DNA from: Veronia pacifica
GTDB lineage: Bacteria > Pseudomonadota > Gammaproteobacteria > Enterobacterales > Vibrionaceae
NCBI RefSeq assembly: GCF_001707825.1
Contig: NZ_LYBM01000002.1
Span: forward strand, 1-64,000
Reading direction: 5' to 3'
Length of the DNA: 64,000 nucleotides
In this document: positions 1 through 8,755 of the stretch, one piece after another
How the letters are laid out: each line of letters starts with the position of its first letter
Position numbering within the stretch: the stretch's first letter is position 1
Translations under genes and position numbers: made by a program
The notes under the pieces: model-generated
Told to the model about the DNA's origin: nothing
The model's database searches: none
The model's input: only the letters and a program-made list of their open reading frames with translations

Positions 1-893
1 TTGGTACACTGGCTGCGCTTTGGCTTTTTACCCAACATAAACTGGATGTGGTCATTCTGGAAGTAGGGTTGGGTGGGCGTCTTGATGCAACTAATGTCTG
101 TGAGCATGATGTAGCGGTGATAACCAGTTTAGCAATAGACCATGTTGACTGGCTGGGGGACGATATAGAAGTCATTGGTTTTGAAAAGGCGGGTATTTTC
201 CGCTCGGGCAAGCCAGCTATTTGTGGTCAGCCTGAACCCCCTGCCAGCGTATCTGCGAGGGCTGATGAGATTGATGCCAAGCTGTTTCAGGTGGGATATC
301 AATTTGAATACCAACAGCAGGGTGATGTGTGGCATTGGCATTGCGGTGCGTTTGATTTAAAAGACTTACCCATCCCTGCGCTACCGTTACAAAATGCAGC
401 TACCGCACTGATGGCGTTGGGGGCGTCTGACTTATCTATTACCGACGAGCATATTGTTGCAGGACTAGAGAATGCCAGATTAGCAGGACGCATGGAACAG
501 GTCAGCGATTCACCGCTGGTGTTGATGGACGTTGCTCATAACCCTCACTCTGCACAATATCTTGCAAAACAACTGGCAACGCTCAAAGCCAAGTCTAAAG
601 CAAAAGTACACGCAGTGGTTGCTATGCTGCATGACAAAGATATCAAGGCAACATTGGCTGAAATGCAACATGTAGTTGATGTATGGTGCCCTGCTAGTTT
701 GTCTGGCCCGAGAGCTGCATCGGCCGCCGAACTTTGTCAGTATCTCCCAGATGGGACAAAATCATATGATTCACCTGCTGAGGCTTATGATGAGGCATTG
801 GTATCTCTCTCGTGGCATGGTGATATTGTTATTGTCTTTGGCTCCTTCCATACTGTGGGGCAAATTACCTCGCATCTTTCAACAATGGAGTAA
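1..893 (+). CDS. folC: Folylpolyglutamate synthase/dihydrofolate synthase, C-terminal part
   Basis: This is the 3' part of a bifunctional Mur-ligase-family enzyme that adds glutamate to dihydropteroate and to folates in the cytoplasm. The reading frame is open from base 3, so about 296 residues are visible. Compared with the family length of about 420, the N-terminal P-loop lies outside the window. Visible family signatures are VILEVGLGGRLDATN just after the edge, DHVDWLG shortly after, and the C-terminal ligase domain with VLMDVAHNPHSA. The stop is two bases before the dedD start. The order folC-dedD-cvpA-purF is the enterobacterial and vibrio arrangement, with accD expected just upstream. 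Identification is firm. Confidence 0.95.
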   Translation, partial: GTLAALWLFTQHKLDVVILEVGLGGRLDATNVCEHDVAVITSLAIDHVDWLGDDIEVIGFEKAGIFRSGKPAICGQPEPPASVSARADEIDAKLFQVGYQFEYQQQGDVWHWHCGAFDLKDLPIPALPLQNAATALMALGASDLSITDEHIVAGLENARLAGRMEQVSDSPLVLMDVAHNPHSAQYLAKQLATLKAKSKAKVHAVVAMLHDKDIKATLAEMQHVVDVWCPASLSGPRAASAAELCQYLPDGTKSYDSPAEAYDEALVSLSWHGDIVIVFGSFHTVGQITSHLSTME

Positions 894-895
894 TT

Positions 896-1489
896 GTGGC
901 TACTCAGTTTCAAAACCGTTTGGTCGGCACTGTTATGCTGGTGTGTCTGGGTGTGATTTTTCTTCCTGATGTACTCGACGGGAAGAAAGAAAAATTTCAG
1001 GAAGACTTCGATGCTATTCCTCTCAGAGAACCCATTGATAAAACTCTATTAGACAGTGAAATTAAGCTACCGGATACCGGGGGGGTGGTAGAAGATATCG
1101 ATAAACATGCCGATCACCTCCTGGATGATCGACTTGCCACTGTTACGCTTGGCGACACTGAAGAAAAGGTATCTGCTCAGTCACCAAAGCCCGCTGTCGT
1201 TCAGAAGCCTAATGCCGAGAAGAATAATCTGGGGCTCAAAGATTCCGCATGGGTCTTGAGACTGGGAACATTCCGAAACATAGATAATGCAAAGAACCTT
1301 GTGACCAAGTTGCGCAACAAAGGCTATCCGGCTCACATCTATCCCAAAGATGTTCGGGTAGGGCAATTGGCCCGTGTCGAAGTCGGTCCTGATTTATCAA
1401 AAGATAAGTTACAGGGGATGCGTGCAGATCTAGAGTCTTTGACTGGCCTCAAGGGCCAATTGGTCAAATTTAACCCTTTAAACCTTTAA
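896..1489 (+). CDS. dedD: DedD-like cell-division SPOR-domain protein
   Basis: A 197-residue inner-membrane protein that starts with GTG two bases after the folC stop, so the two are probably translated together. The N-terminus (FQNRLVGTVMLVCLGVIFLP, residues 5-24) is a single membrane anchor typical of DedD. It is followed by a charged low-complexity linker (about 30-115) and a C-terminal SPOR domain (about 117-194, with WVLRLGTF and the VEVGP strand). SPOR domains bind septal peptidoglycan stripped of stem peptides, and DedD supports septation in E. coli. Function here is inferred from family and gene order. Confidence 0.9.
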   Translation: MATQFQNRLVGTVMLVCLGVIFLPDVLDGKKEKFQEDFDAIPLREPIDKTLLDSEIKLPDTGGVVEDIDKHADHLLDDRLATVTLGDTEEKVSAQSPKPAVVQKPNAEKNNLGLKDSAWVLRLGTFRNIDNAKNLVTKLRNKGYPAHIYPKDVRVGQLARVEVGPDLSKDKLQGMRADLESLTGLKGQLVKFNPLNL

Positions 1490-1503
1490 GAAAACGTTTG
1501 CGT
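1488..1503 (+). promoter_or_regulatory. PurR operator upstream of cvpA-purF
   Basis: The 16-mer AAGAAAACGTTTGCGT matches the palindromic PurR box (ACGCAAACGTTTGCGT) at 14 of 16 positions. It overlaps the dedD stop and lies about 50 bp before cvpA. The E. coli cvpA-purF operon carries a PurR box at the same place. It overlaps the likely -35 region, as expected for repression by PurR with hypoxanthine or guanine. Confidence 0.85.
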
Positions 1504-1524
1504 CGCCATTTTTTCTGTTAGAAT
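1498..1524 (+). promoter_or_regulatory. Putative sigma-70 promoter of cvpA-purF
   Basis: A -35-like TTGCGT (1498-1503) and a -10-like TAGAAT (1519-1524) are separated by 15 bp, slightly short. The -10 lies 28 bp before the cvpA ATG and the -35 overlaps the PurR box. Placement is inference from motif match only. Confidence 0.5.
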
Positions 1525-1552
1525 GCGCGCAAATCCAATAGAAGAAGAATAT

Positions 1553-2044
1553 ATGAATTGGATTGATTACATTATCCTTGGCGTCATTGGTTTCTCGGCA
1601 TTAATCAGTATTGTTAGGGGATTTGTTAAAGAGATTCTTTCTCTCATCATCTGGTTTGGCGCATTTTTTGTTGCCAGTAAATTTTACCTTCAACTCGCGG
1701 CATATTTTACTGAGTTTAAGGATGAGATGCTGAGAAATGGGTTGGCAATCGCTGCTCTTTTTGTTTCAACGCTGATCATCGGTGCTTTGTTGAATTTTGT
1801 TATTGGGCAGTTGGTTGAAAAAACGGGTCTTTCAGGCACAGACAGATTACTCGGTGTAGTGTTTGGTGGTGTAAGAGGGGTACTGGTCGTTGCCGCTTTG
1901 CTGTTTGCGCTCGACGCCTTCACTGGAGCACCAAACCTCGTCGAGTGGAAACAATCACAACTTATTCCGCGTTTCGGCATTGTGATTGAGTGGTTCTTCT
2001 CGTATCTGGAGCAAAGCTCCAGCTTTTTACCCAAGGTGGTATGA
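1553..2044 (+). CDS. cvpA: CvpA family membrane protein
   Basis: A 163-residue inner-membrane protein with about four transmembrane segments, almost colinear with E. coli CvpA (162 residues). Signatures include [19 protein letters not shown] at the N-terminus and [17 protein letters not shown] in the middle. I chose the ATG at 1553 because an upstream in-frame ATG at 1523 lies in the probable -10 region and adds ten non-conserved residues. CvpA is named for colicin V production and is cotranscribed with purF in many gammaproteobacteria. Its biochemical role is unsettled; envelope homeostasis and bile tolerance have been proposed. PurR control is expected from the box upstream. Confidence 0.93.
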   Translation: MNWIDYIILGVIGFSALISIVRGFVKEILSLIIWFGAFFVASKFYLQLAAYFTEFKDEMLRNGLAIAALFVSTLIIGALLNFVIGQLVEKTGLSGTDRLLGVVFGGVRGVLVVAALLFALDAFTGAPNLVEWKQSQLIPRFGIVIEWFFSYLEQSSSFLPKVV

Positions 2045-2084
2045 CACCGAGGGCTAATTCAGGCTTAAAAAGGAAATTATTTAC

Positions 2085-3602
2085 ATGTGTGGGATTGTTG
2101 GAGTTGTTGGTCAAACGCCTGTAAATCAGTCGATTTATGATGCATTGACAGTGTTGCAACATCGCGGCCAGGATGCTGCCGGTATCGTAACCATAGATGA
2201 TAACCGTTTCCGGCTCAGGAAAGCGAATGGGCTGGTAAAGGATGTTTTTCAACTCAAGCACATGCAAAGACTTCAAGGGCACGTGGGTATCGGACACACC
2301 CGGTATCCAACTGCCGGGAGTTCGAGTGCATCAGAGGCTCAGCCTTTTTACGTTAACTCGCCATATGGTATTACCCTAGCTCACAATGGTAACCTCACCA
2401 ACGCTAACGACCTCAGACAATCTCTTTTCCAACAAGACAAACGCCATCTAAATACCACGTCTGATTCCGAAGTACTTCTTAATGTTCTGGCTCACCAGAT
2501 AGACAAAGCCTCCGCGCATCCGCTTACGGAAGAAGATATATTCAAAGCGGTGAGTGCTGTACATCAACAGGTATCCGGTGGCTATGCTGTGGTGGCTATG
2601 CTTATTGGTCATGGTCTTATCGCCTTCAGAGATCCAAACGGCATTCGTCCGCTGTGTCTTGGCAAGCGAATTAACGAGCAGGGCAAGAATGAGTATATGG
2701 TGGCGTCTGAATCCGTCGCACTAGATGCTGTCGGTTTCGATTTTATCCGCGATGTAGCCCCGGGTGAGGCAGTCTATGTGACTTTCGACGGTGAATTGTT
2801 CACTCGGCAGTGTGCGTTAACGCCTAAGCTGTCTCCCTGTATTTTCGAGTTCGTTTACTTCTCCCGTCCAGATTCTTTCATCGATAAAATCTCAGTGTAT
2901 GCAGCGCGCCTGAATATGGGTAAGAAGCTCGGTGCTAAGATTCGTCAGGAGTGGGAGGATATGGATATTGATGTGGTTATCCCCATTCCGGAAACCTCAA
3001 TGGACATTGCCTTAGAAATTTCTCAGGTGCTGGGAAAACCCTATCGCCAGGGTTTTGTGAAAAACCGTTATGTTGGCCGTACTTTTATCATGCCGGGTCA
3101 ACAACAGCGAAGAAAGTCGGTTCGCCGTAAGCTCAATGCTATTCGCTCTGAATTTAAAGGTAAGAATGTCTTACTGGTTGATGACTCGATTGTACGTGGC
3201 ACGACCTCTGAGCAAATAATTGAGATGGCACGTGAAGCTGGAGCAAAGAAAGTATATATGGCTTCAGCAGCTCCCGAGATACGTTTCCCGAATGTTTACG
3301 GTATTGATATGCCAAGCGCTAATGAGCTCATTGCGCACGGTAGAGATGTGGATGAGATCTGCAAAATTATTGGCGCAGATGGCCTTATTTTCCAGGACCT
3401 TACTGATCTCGAAGATGCTGTGCGGGAAGGAAACCCTGACATACAAAGATTTGAAAGCTCGGTATTTTGCGGTCAGTATGTCACTGATGATATTGACCAA
3501 ACCTACCTCGACTACCTCGAAAGCCTTCGTAGTGACGATGCAAAAGTGGTTCGTGAACAGCAGCAGGAACTTGCAAACCTTGAAATACATAACGAGAGCT
3601 AA
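2085..3602 (+). CDS. purF: Amidophosphoribosyltransferase
   Basis: First committed enzyme of de novo purine synthesis: PRPP + glutamine + water gives 5-phosphoribosylamine, glutamate and pyrophosphate. It is 505 residues, the same size as E. coli PurF. The start MCGIVGVVG places the Ntn nucleophile at Cys2 after Met removal. The glutaminase domain covers roughly residues 2-235. The phosphoribosyltransferase domain follows, with the PRPP-binding motif [12 protein letters not shown] near residue 363. A Shine-Dalgarno AAAAAGGAAA lies at about 2068-2077. It follows cvpA by 40 bp and is followed by a strong terminator. Confidence 0.97.
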   Translation: MCGIVGVVGQTPVNQSIYDALTVLQHRGQDAAGIVTIDDNRFRLRKANGLVKDVFQLKHMQRLQGHVGIGHTRYPTAGSSSASEAQPFYVNSPYGITLAHNGNLTNANDLRQSLFQQDKRHLNTTSDSEVLLNVLAHQIDKASAHPLTEEDIFKAVSAVHQQVSGGYAVVAMLIGHGLIAFRDPNGIRPLCLGKRINEQGKNEYMVASESVALDAVGFDFIRDVAPGEAVYVTFDGELFTRQCALTPKLSPCIFEFVYFSRPDSFIDKISVYAARLNMGKKLGAKIRQEWEDMDIDVVIPIPETSMDIALEISQVLGKPYRQGFVKNRYVGRTFIMPGQQQRRKSVRRKLNAIRSEFKGKNVLLVDDSIVRGTTSEQIIEMAREAGAKKVYMASAAPEIRFPNVYGIDMPSANELIAHGRDVDEICKIIGADGLIFQDLTDLEDAVREGNPDIQRFESSVFCGQYVTDDIDQTYLDYLESLRSDDAKVVREQQQELANLEIHNES

Positions 3603-3635
3603 CGTAGTACGGATATAGCTCGAACTCAGGTATAT

Positions 3636-3663
3636 AAAAAACGCAGCCATTGGCTGCGTTTTC
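3636..3663. terminator. Bidirectional intrinsic terminator after purF
   Basis: An 8-bp stem ACGCAGCC (3641-3648) / GGCTGCGT (3652-3659) with a 3-nt loop is flanked by A-rich sequence on the left and TTTTCT on the right. It sits between purF (+) and the convergent Yip1 gene (-) and can serve both. Confidence 0.9.
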
Positions 3664-3676
3664 TGTTTGCGAATAT

Positions 3677-4276
3677 TTACTGAACGAACACGGGTCCTAG
3701 ACCTGAATTCCATAGTATGACAGACGCCGCGAGAATGGAGACCAACAGAACCAGACCACATGTCACAACAGAGCTGGCATAAATAAACCCTCGTTCCTCT
3801 GGTATGTGCATGATAATTGGTACACCGGTGTAAAGAAGGTAGACTGAATACGCTACCCCCACTAATCCAACAAGCATGACGAACCAGACAACAGGGTAGA
3901 GTGCTGCTAATCCAACCATAAATATTGGTGTGGCAGTATAAGCGGCCAACTCAAGAGATTGAGTATAGGTCGGTGCTGACCCAAAAGTGCGGCTCATCCA
4001 ATGAGTCAGATATGCAAGAGCACAAACACCAATAATGAGTGCAAAATACATTGCAACAGCAATCATTATGGCGCTTTCTGGGGTAATAAAAATAGGGTCT
4101 CCGACTCCAATTTTCCAGCCAATATGCACGCTTGAGTAGTAGGCACACAATGGTGGAATCAACGCCATGATCAATGCGTGGAAAAGACTGTTAAATGTTC
4201 CTTCGTGTAATCTATCGATATTTTTCCATTCTTGCTTGGGCTGCACGTAAAGCCCGACTAAATGTCCCAGTATCAT
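3677..4276 (-). CDS. YIP1-family (YohC-like) inner-membrane protein
   Basis: A 199-residue hydrophobic protein with about five membrane spans (roughly residues 35-55, 70-95, 115-140, 140-160 and 170-195). The N-terminus MILGHLVGLYVQPKQEWKNI, followed by a hydrophobic core, matches the bacterial Yip1/DUF1282 family that includes E. coli YohC. No catalytic motif is visible and the molecular function of this family is unknown. It converges on purF and shares the terminator. It stands alone on its strand, with a 670-bp AT-rich gap behind it. Confidence 0.8.
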   Translation of the reverse strand: MILGHLVGLYVQPKQEWKNIDRLHEGTFNSLFHALIMALIPPLCAYYSSVHIGWKIGVGDPIFITPESAIMIAVAMYFALIIGVCALAYLTHWMSRTFGSAPTYTQSLELAAYTATPIFMVGLAALYPVVWFVMLVGLVGVAYSVYLLYTGVPIIMHIPEERGFIYASSVVTCGLVLLVSILAASVILWNSGLGPVFVQ

Positions 4277-4950
4277 GCTCGCTCCCAGTATTTGATCAAT
4301 AGAGTAATCTAATAACTCTAACTATGACTAAAATTTATTATTAACAGTTGGTTACGCGGAAATTAGATGTGTCTTGCTTCTGCTGTGGCCAGAAATAAAT
4401 CCACAAGAGACAGACTTTTTGTTAAAAATAACACGACATTCGGTTTTAAAAATAACTTAAATTTCACTATTTTTTAACATTTATTATTCCGCAGATGATC
4501 ATTGAGAGAGAAACTGTGACCAAAACCTGACTTTTTATCAGGTTTTAACCTTTTAAGGATGTAAAGAGATATGTATGAGCTTCTTGGGGAGGTATTCCTG
4601 AGGTATAAATTTTTACACCTATGATGTTCTCTGCCTTGTTTGAACTCGGTTTCAATTTATGGTCGATAGTCTCAATTTGAGTACTCTCTATTTTTTGCTT
4701 AAAACCTTTTCTTTGTTTTCATAAAGTTAGAGTAAAATAATAGAGAGATGATTTGCATTGAAAAGCATGCTCATCTAAGTAAATTGAAACCAAATAAAAA
4801 ATAAATAGTATATTAAACAATAAAATATAATATTTTTAATGTCTTTTTTTCCATGCAATATGCCGAGTCAGTGAAAGCCAACTATCCTTATACATGAAAG
4901 ATAAGTGGTTCGCACATGGCTGGAGGTGCAGTTAGGAAGTTCAGGGGAGA
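4277..4950. other. AT-rich intergenic region at the left border of the polysaccharide locus
   Basis: About 670 bp with no convincing gene. It contains a 9-bp perfect inverted repeat AAAACCTGA (4522-4530) / TCAGGTTTT (4538-4546) with a 7-nt loop. This resembles a terminator but has no clean T-run. The stretch 4690-4850 is very AT-rich and could hold promoters for either flanking gene or an H-NS-type silencing site; that is inference. Confidence 0.5.
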
Positions 4951-4956
4951 GTGAAG

Positions 4957-6012
4957 GTGCTGGAAGGTAGAGAAGTACTTATTGTCGAGGATGATCCAGT
5001 GTTCAGCAGGCTGGTGTCAGGTTTTCTTCATAAAGAGGGATGTGTTGTTCGCATAGCAGAGAATGGCCTTGAGGGGCTGCGTTCCCTACGTGAGGCTATC
5101 CCTGATCTTCTTATCAGCGATCTGTCGATGCCTGTAATGACAGGTCTTGAGTTTGTAGAAGAAGTCAGCCGCGAATACCCTATGCTTCCTGTGATTGTTA
5201 TTTCTGGCACTGGTGGTATGTCTGATGTCGCTCAAGCTCTCCGTTTTGGTGTAAAAGATTTTCTGATAAAACCGATAGAAGACGTGATGACCGTCAAGTC
5301 ATCAATTTTATCTGTTCTCGGCGATGATAAATTGGCTGCAAATGCGAACAACGATTTCAGCCAACAATGGTTCAGAGTGAATCATGACGATGAAAGACCT
5401 CTCAATGAGGAGCTAAAGTGGCACTTGGACGAGCTTTTGGATAACCCGGTTATAGCGAGAGACTTATTGATTGGTTTGCTACCCGAGCAGACATCTAAAC
5501 AAGGTGATTGGCAACTTTCTTATCACTCTCTGCAATCGACGGATGCCAGTCCAATCGTGCTTGATTACACTTGGCTCATTGATGGTAAGCTTGCGTTTTA
5601 TATTGTTGATTCAGCTTCAGCAGAAGAAAACGGTCCAGCGACAACGCTGATGATTCGTGCTTTTTTTAATGAATATCTTCGCTCTAATCAGGCTACAGAG
5701 CGTTCATTGATTAAACTCATTCAGCAAATAGAAACAGCAATAAAAAAATCCTCTTATGCCTCGCCAATCAATGCCTTATTCGGCATCCTAAATGCACCAG
5801 AAAGCGAGCTTGAGTTGCTATCAGTTGGTCTAGATGTTCAGGCAGACGCAGAAGGAGAGGTTCATTCTCTTCGTAATGCACATATGCTGGGCATCGATGC
5901 ATGTGACTCCTCTTTTAATGTTCTTAAGCTGGAGCAAGGGAAAGCAAGGTTATCACTGAGCCAGATAGGACTGAGCAGTTTCAGCGTGGAAATTGAGCGT
6001 TTAAACTCTTGA
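4957..6012 (+). CDS. rssB: RssB-family response regulator (receiver plus degenerate PP2C-like domain)
   Basis: A 351-residue protein whose whole length follows E. coli RssB, the adaptor that delivers RpoS to ClpXP. The receiver domain (about 1-115) has the acidic pocket EDD (residues 11-13), the phospho-acceptor Asp55 in ISDLSMPVM, a Ser/Thr switch in VISGT and Lys105 in FLIKP. The C-terminal domain keeps the RssB pattern DNPVIARDLL, VLDYTWLIDGKLAFYIVD and IRAFFNEYLR, and looks like an inactive PP2C fold. I prefer the GTG at 4957 over 4951 because AGGGGAG ends 7 bp before it. The gene stands alone at the border of the polysaccharide region. In E. coli rssB is near galU, which here is 29 kb away. 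Whether this copy acts on RpoS or on polysaccharide genes cannot be told. Confidence 0.8.
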   Translation: MLEGREVLIVEDDPVFSRLVSGFLHKEGCVVRIAENGLEGLRSLREAIPDLLISDLSMPVMTGLEFVEEVSREYPMLPVIVISGTGGMSDVAQALRFGVKDFLIKPIEDVMTVKSSILSVLGDDKLAANANNDFSQQWFRVNHDDERPLNEELKWHLDELLDNPVIARDLLIGLLPEQTSKQGDWQLSYHSLQSTDASPIVLDYTWLIDGKLAFYIVDSASAEENGPATTLMIRAFFNEYLRSNQATERSLIKLIQQIETAIKKSSYASPINALFGILNAPESELELLSVGLDVQADAEGEVHSLRNAHMLGIDACDSSFNVLKLEQGKARLSLSQIGLSSFSVEIERLNS

Positions 6013-6219
6013 TTAAAAGACTGCGTCAGTTTCCTATTAAATTTCAGATCAACAAGTTAGTCGAAAAAACATATGATTATTTAATTGTACACTGATTGAA
6101 ATGTCGATTTTCTTTCGTCAGGCTTGCTGCCGAATGCATGTAAGAATATACTTGCGCCTGTTATTTTTAAGCCTATATCTCGCTCAATTTGTGGGATTGG
6201 TCTAGTGGGGGCATGTGTT

Positions 6220-6717
6220 TTGCACAACTGGTATTTACTTTATTGTAAGCGCAATGAGATGCAAAGGGCTGAGGTCCACCTGAAGCGACAAGGAGTAGAT
6301 TGCTACTATCCTCAAGTTACAGTGGAAAAATTGAAAAGAGGAAAGCCATCTTCAACATTGGAGCCACTGTTCCCTAACTATCTATTTATTTCCTTCGATC
6401 CTGAACAAATCAGCTACACCACTATACGTTCAACCCGCGGTGTGATGCAATTTGTCCGAAACGGTAGTGTGCCAAGTGTTGTTGATATAGAAATCGTCAA
6501 ATCATTAATGATTAATGAAGATTCGGATGAGTCAAGAGCGTATTTTATGCAGCGTTTTGTTGAGGGAGATAGGGTTACCCTCAGTAATGGTCCTTATTCT
6601 GGTATCAAAGCAATTTTTAAGGAGAAGGATGGCGATAACCGCTCTATTCTCCTACTGTCAATGCTTAATAAAAAGGTTACATTGTCAGTAGAAAATAAAG
6701 AGATAATAGCTATTTAG
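6220..6717 (+). CDS. rfaH: RfaH-type transcription antitermination protein (NusG paralogue)
   Basis: A 165-residue product from a TTG start, close to E. coli RfaH (162 residues). The N-terminal NGN domain begins NWYLLYCKR and contains EPLFPNYLFISFDPE and RSTRGVMQFVR. The C-terminal KOW-like domain is about residues 113-165 (GDRVTLSNGPYSGIKAIF, then SILLLSMLNKKV). Positions matching E. coli His20, Arg23, Pro52, Tyr54 and Arg73 are kept, but the HTTT motif that contacts the polymerase beta subunit reads SYTT. No ATG lies upstream in frame; the TTG at 6220 has GGGGG 8 bp before it and fits the family length. GTG at 6205 is an alternative. An ops element 11 kb downstream, before wza, is the natural target. 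The protein would recruit to paused polymerase and suppress termination in the long operon. Confidence 0.85.
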   Translation: MHNWYLLYCKRNEMQRAEVHLKRQGVDCYYPQVTVEKLKRGKPSSTLEPLFPNYLFISFDPEQISYTTIRSTRGVMQFVRNGSVPSVVDIEIVKSLMINEDSDESRAYFMQRFVEGDRVTLSNGPYSGIKAIFKEKDGDNRSILLLSMLNKKVTLSVENKEIIAI

Positions 6718-6877
6718 AGATGCATTTTAATGTCTGATATCTACGACAGCACAAAAAAACTGTGACAGTGAGTGGAGCTTTTAGTTCTTCCCATTACGAG
6801 TCATCCCTCATTCTGATAACGTCTATGAAAAGCGAAACCAAGCAACTGTAGTCTTTGCTTAGCCATAAAGGTAATTC

Positions 6878-8662
6878 ATGTCAACACCATCTTCACCTCA
6901 TATCACCTCTCATACAATGGTAAGAGAGGATGAAATTGATTTAGCCAAATTGTTTGGTATCTTGCTAGATAAAGCGGTCGTTGTTGCTGCCACAACAGCC
7001 TCTTTCATAATCCTCGGTGCGTTTTACGCGTTTTTGATTGCTCAACCTGTTTACGAGTCCTCGGCAACGCTAAAATTGGTTGGTAATGGCAATATTTCAT
7101 TGGATGCTCCTGCCGAAAAAGAACTATTAAAATCAACAGTGGTAATCGGTCCGGTTGTTGATGCAATGGATCTCACTACAATTGTTGAACCTAAGCTAGT
7201 TCCCATTATTGGTAGAGGACTTCAACGAGTTATTGGAAAAGAAACCAAATTAAACGTTGCTAAGTTTGATGTGGCCAAACTATGGTTAGGTAAAGAGTTT
7301 AAACTCGAAGTTTTAAACTCAAACACTTATAATATAACGTTGCCAGATGGTGAGACATTGAAGGGGTTTTTCGGGCAAAATATTGACTACAAAGGCATTT
7401 CAGTACTGATAGAAGCAGGTCGTAATGCGGTTGGCGACGAATTCCTAATATCTAAGATTGCCAAGCAAAAGGCCATAGAAGATGTACTGTCAAATCTTTC
7501 AGTGTCTGAGGCTGGAAGAAGAACGAATATTATTGACGTTAAATATTCGAGTGACACTCCCCAGACAGCACTTTCAATGACAAACATCATAGTTGAAAAG
7601 TATACTCAACATGTGCTGCAGACAGCTATGGATAATTTGGTACGAAAAATAGATATAACAAAGAAAAAAATTGATGCCCTCCATCTACGGCTCCAAGATA
7701 CTAAATTAATCAGGGACCTAGATGAAGAGAAAGTAATTTTAGAAAAAAGAAAATTAAACGAACTCAAGGCATTACTTGAAAGTTATCTTATTAGCGAACA
7801 AACTTTCAAGTTACCGATAGATGTCGTATCGCTCCCATCTGTATCTAATAAGGCAGCAAAACCGAAAAAAACATTAATTCTTACACTGTCAGGATTGTTG
7901 GGTTTAATGGTATCAATCGGTTTTGTTTTGGTGAATGCTGCATTTAAACGTGGTATACACTCAACTGAGGAATTGCGGACAACTGGGATTCCACTATTAG
8001 TTAGTGTCCCATTAGAAAAAATCAATAAAGGAAAATCAGCTTCTGATATTACTATGGAAGCGCTAAGAGCATTGGTACCAATGCTTAATGTAAAAGGTCA
8101 GGAAAAAGCTAGTATTGTTATGGTTGCAGGAGCATGCCCAGGTGATGGGAAATCATACATCGCCAGAAAATTAGCAGCCGCAGTTACCGAATCACAGCAA
8201 CGTGTTTTACTCATCAATACAGACCTGAGAAAGCCCACTAACTCATCGGTTCATGGCTTGAAGCAAATACTGGAATTGGAGAAGTCTGCTTCCTCTGTGG
8301 TCGATTTAACTCCAGAGGCCTTTAGTTTAATTGACGCAGGCGGTGTAGTAGAGAATCCTGTTCCACTTTTTTATTGTCAAGAATGGTTTGGTCTAATGCA
8401 GTGGGCGTCGGAAAACTACGATGTTGTGATCTTAGATACACCAGCGGTGCTCGCTGCAGCGGAGTCACTAGTAATTGGTGCTGCGTGTGACCAGCGCATT
8501 CTAGTTTGCCGCGAAGAGAAGACCACTATCGAGCAGGTTAGATTAGTTATCGATAGATTTAAACATTCTGGGCTCTCCATTACTGGTAGTATTTTGAATG
8601 GAACACGTAAGCGGTTCTTTACCGATAAAACTGAGTTCTATTTATATTACAAAGACAAGTAA
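6878..8662 (+). CDS. Short Wzc-like chain-length determinant / BY-kinase-type protein
   Basis: A 594-residue inner-membrane protein with a Wzz domain, TM1 at about 33-55, a periplasmic domain with predicted coiled coil (about 250-305), the proline-rich KAAKPKK before TM2 (about 332-355), and a cytoplasmic ATPase domain. Walker A is GACPGDGKS (418-426) and Walker B is VVILDT (516-521). Walker A', normally with two Asp residues, reads LLINTDLR (444-451), so the first Asp is replaced by Asn. It is about 120 residues shorter than the second Wzc in this window, mainly in the periplasmic part. The C-terminal tail has only FYLYY, not a long tyrosine cluster. Family membership is clear; kinase activity is doubtful. 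It follows the RfaH-like gene by 160 bp. Confidence 0.8.
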   Translation: MSTPSSPHITSHTMVREDEIDLAKLFGILLDKAVVVAATTASFIILGAFYAFLIAQPVYESSATLKLVGNGNISLDAPAEKELLKSTVVIGPVVDAMDLTTIVEPKLVPIIGRGLQRVIGKETKLNVAKFDVAKLWLGKEFKLEVLNSNTYNITLPDGETLKGFFGQNIDYKGISVLIEAGRNAVGDEFLISKIAKQKAIEDVLSNLSVSEAGRRTNIIDVKYSSDTPQTALSMTNIIVEKYTQHVLQTAMDNLVRKIDITKKKIDALHLRLQDTKLIRDLDEEKVILEKRKLNELKALLESYLISEQTFKLPIDVVSLPSVSNKAAKPKKTLILTLSGLLGLMVSIGFVLVNAAFKRGIHSTEELRTTGIPLLVSVPLEKINKGKSASDITMEALRALVPMLNVKGQEKASIVMVAGACPGDGKSYIARKLAAAVTESQQRVLLINTDLRKPTNSSVHGLKQILELEKSASSVVDLTPEAFSLIDAGGVVENPVPLFYCQEWFGLMQWASENYDVVILDTPAVLAAAESLVIGAACDQRILVCREEKTTIEQVRLVIDRFKHSGLSITGSILNGTRKRFFTDKTEFYLYYKDK

Positions 8663-8690
8663 TATTTGCTAAATATAACTTTTACTGTAA

Positions 8691-8724
8691 AAAAGCTCGC
8701 ATTGGTAATGCGAGCTTTTTTTTT
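8691..8724 (+). terminator. Strong intrinsic terminator after the short wzc-like gene
   Basis: A 13-bp perfect stem, AAAAGCTCGCATT (8691-8703) and AATGCGAGCTTTT (8707-8719), with a GGT loop. It is followed by more T residues to 8724. It can also end transcription of the minus-strand ligase-family gene. Confidence 0.93.
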
Positions 8725-8755
8725 GACTGATGAGCTTGTAATTAAAACAGGTGGT

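Noticed and set aside
3849-3860. ops-like GGGGGTAGCGTA on the minus strand
   Set aside because: Only one mismatch to ops, but it is inside the coding sequence of the Yip1 gene, not in a leader, and encodes conserved hydrophobic residues. Probably chance.
4522-4546. Terminator for a lost gene at 4522-4546
   Set aside because: The stem is perfect but lacks a T-run on either side and no gene ends nearby, so I list it only as an inverted repeat in the gap.
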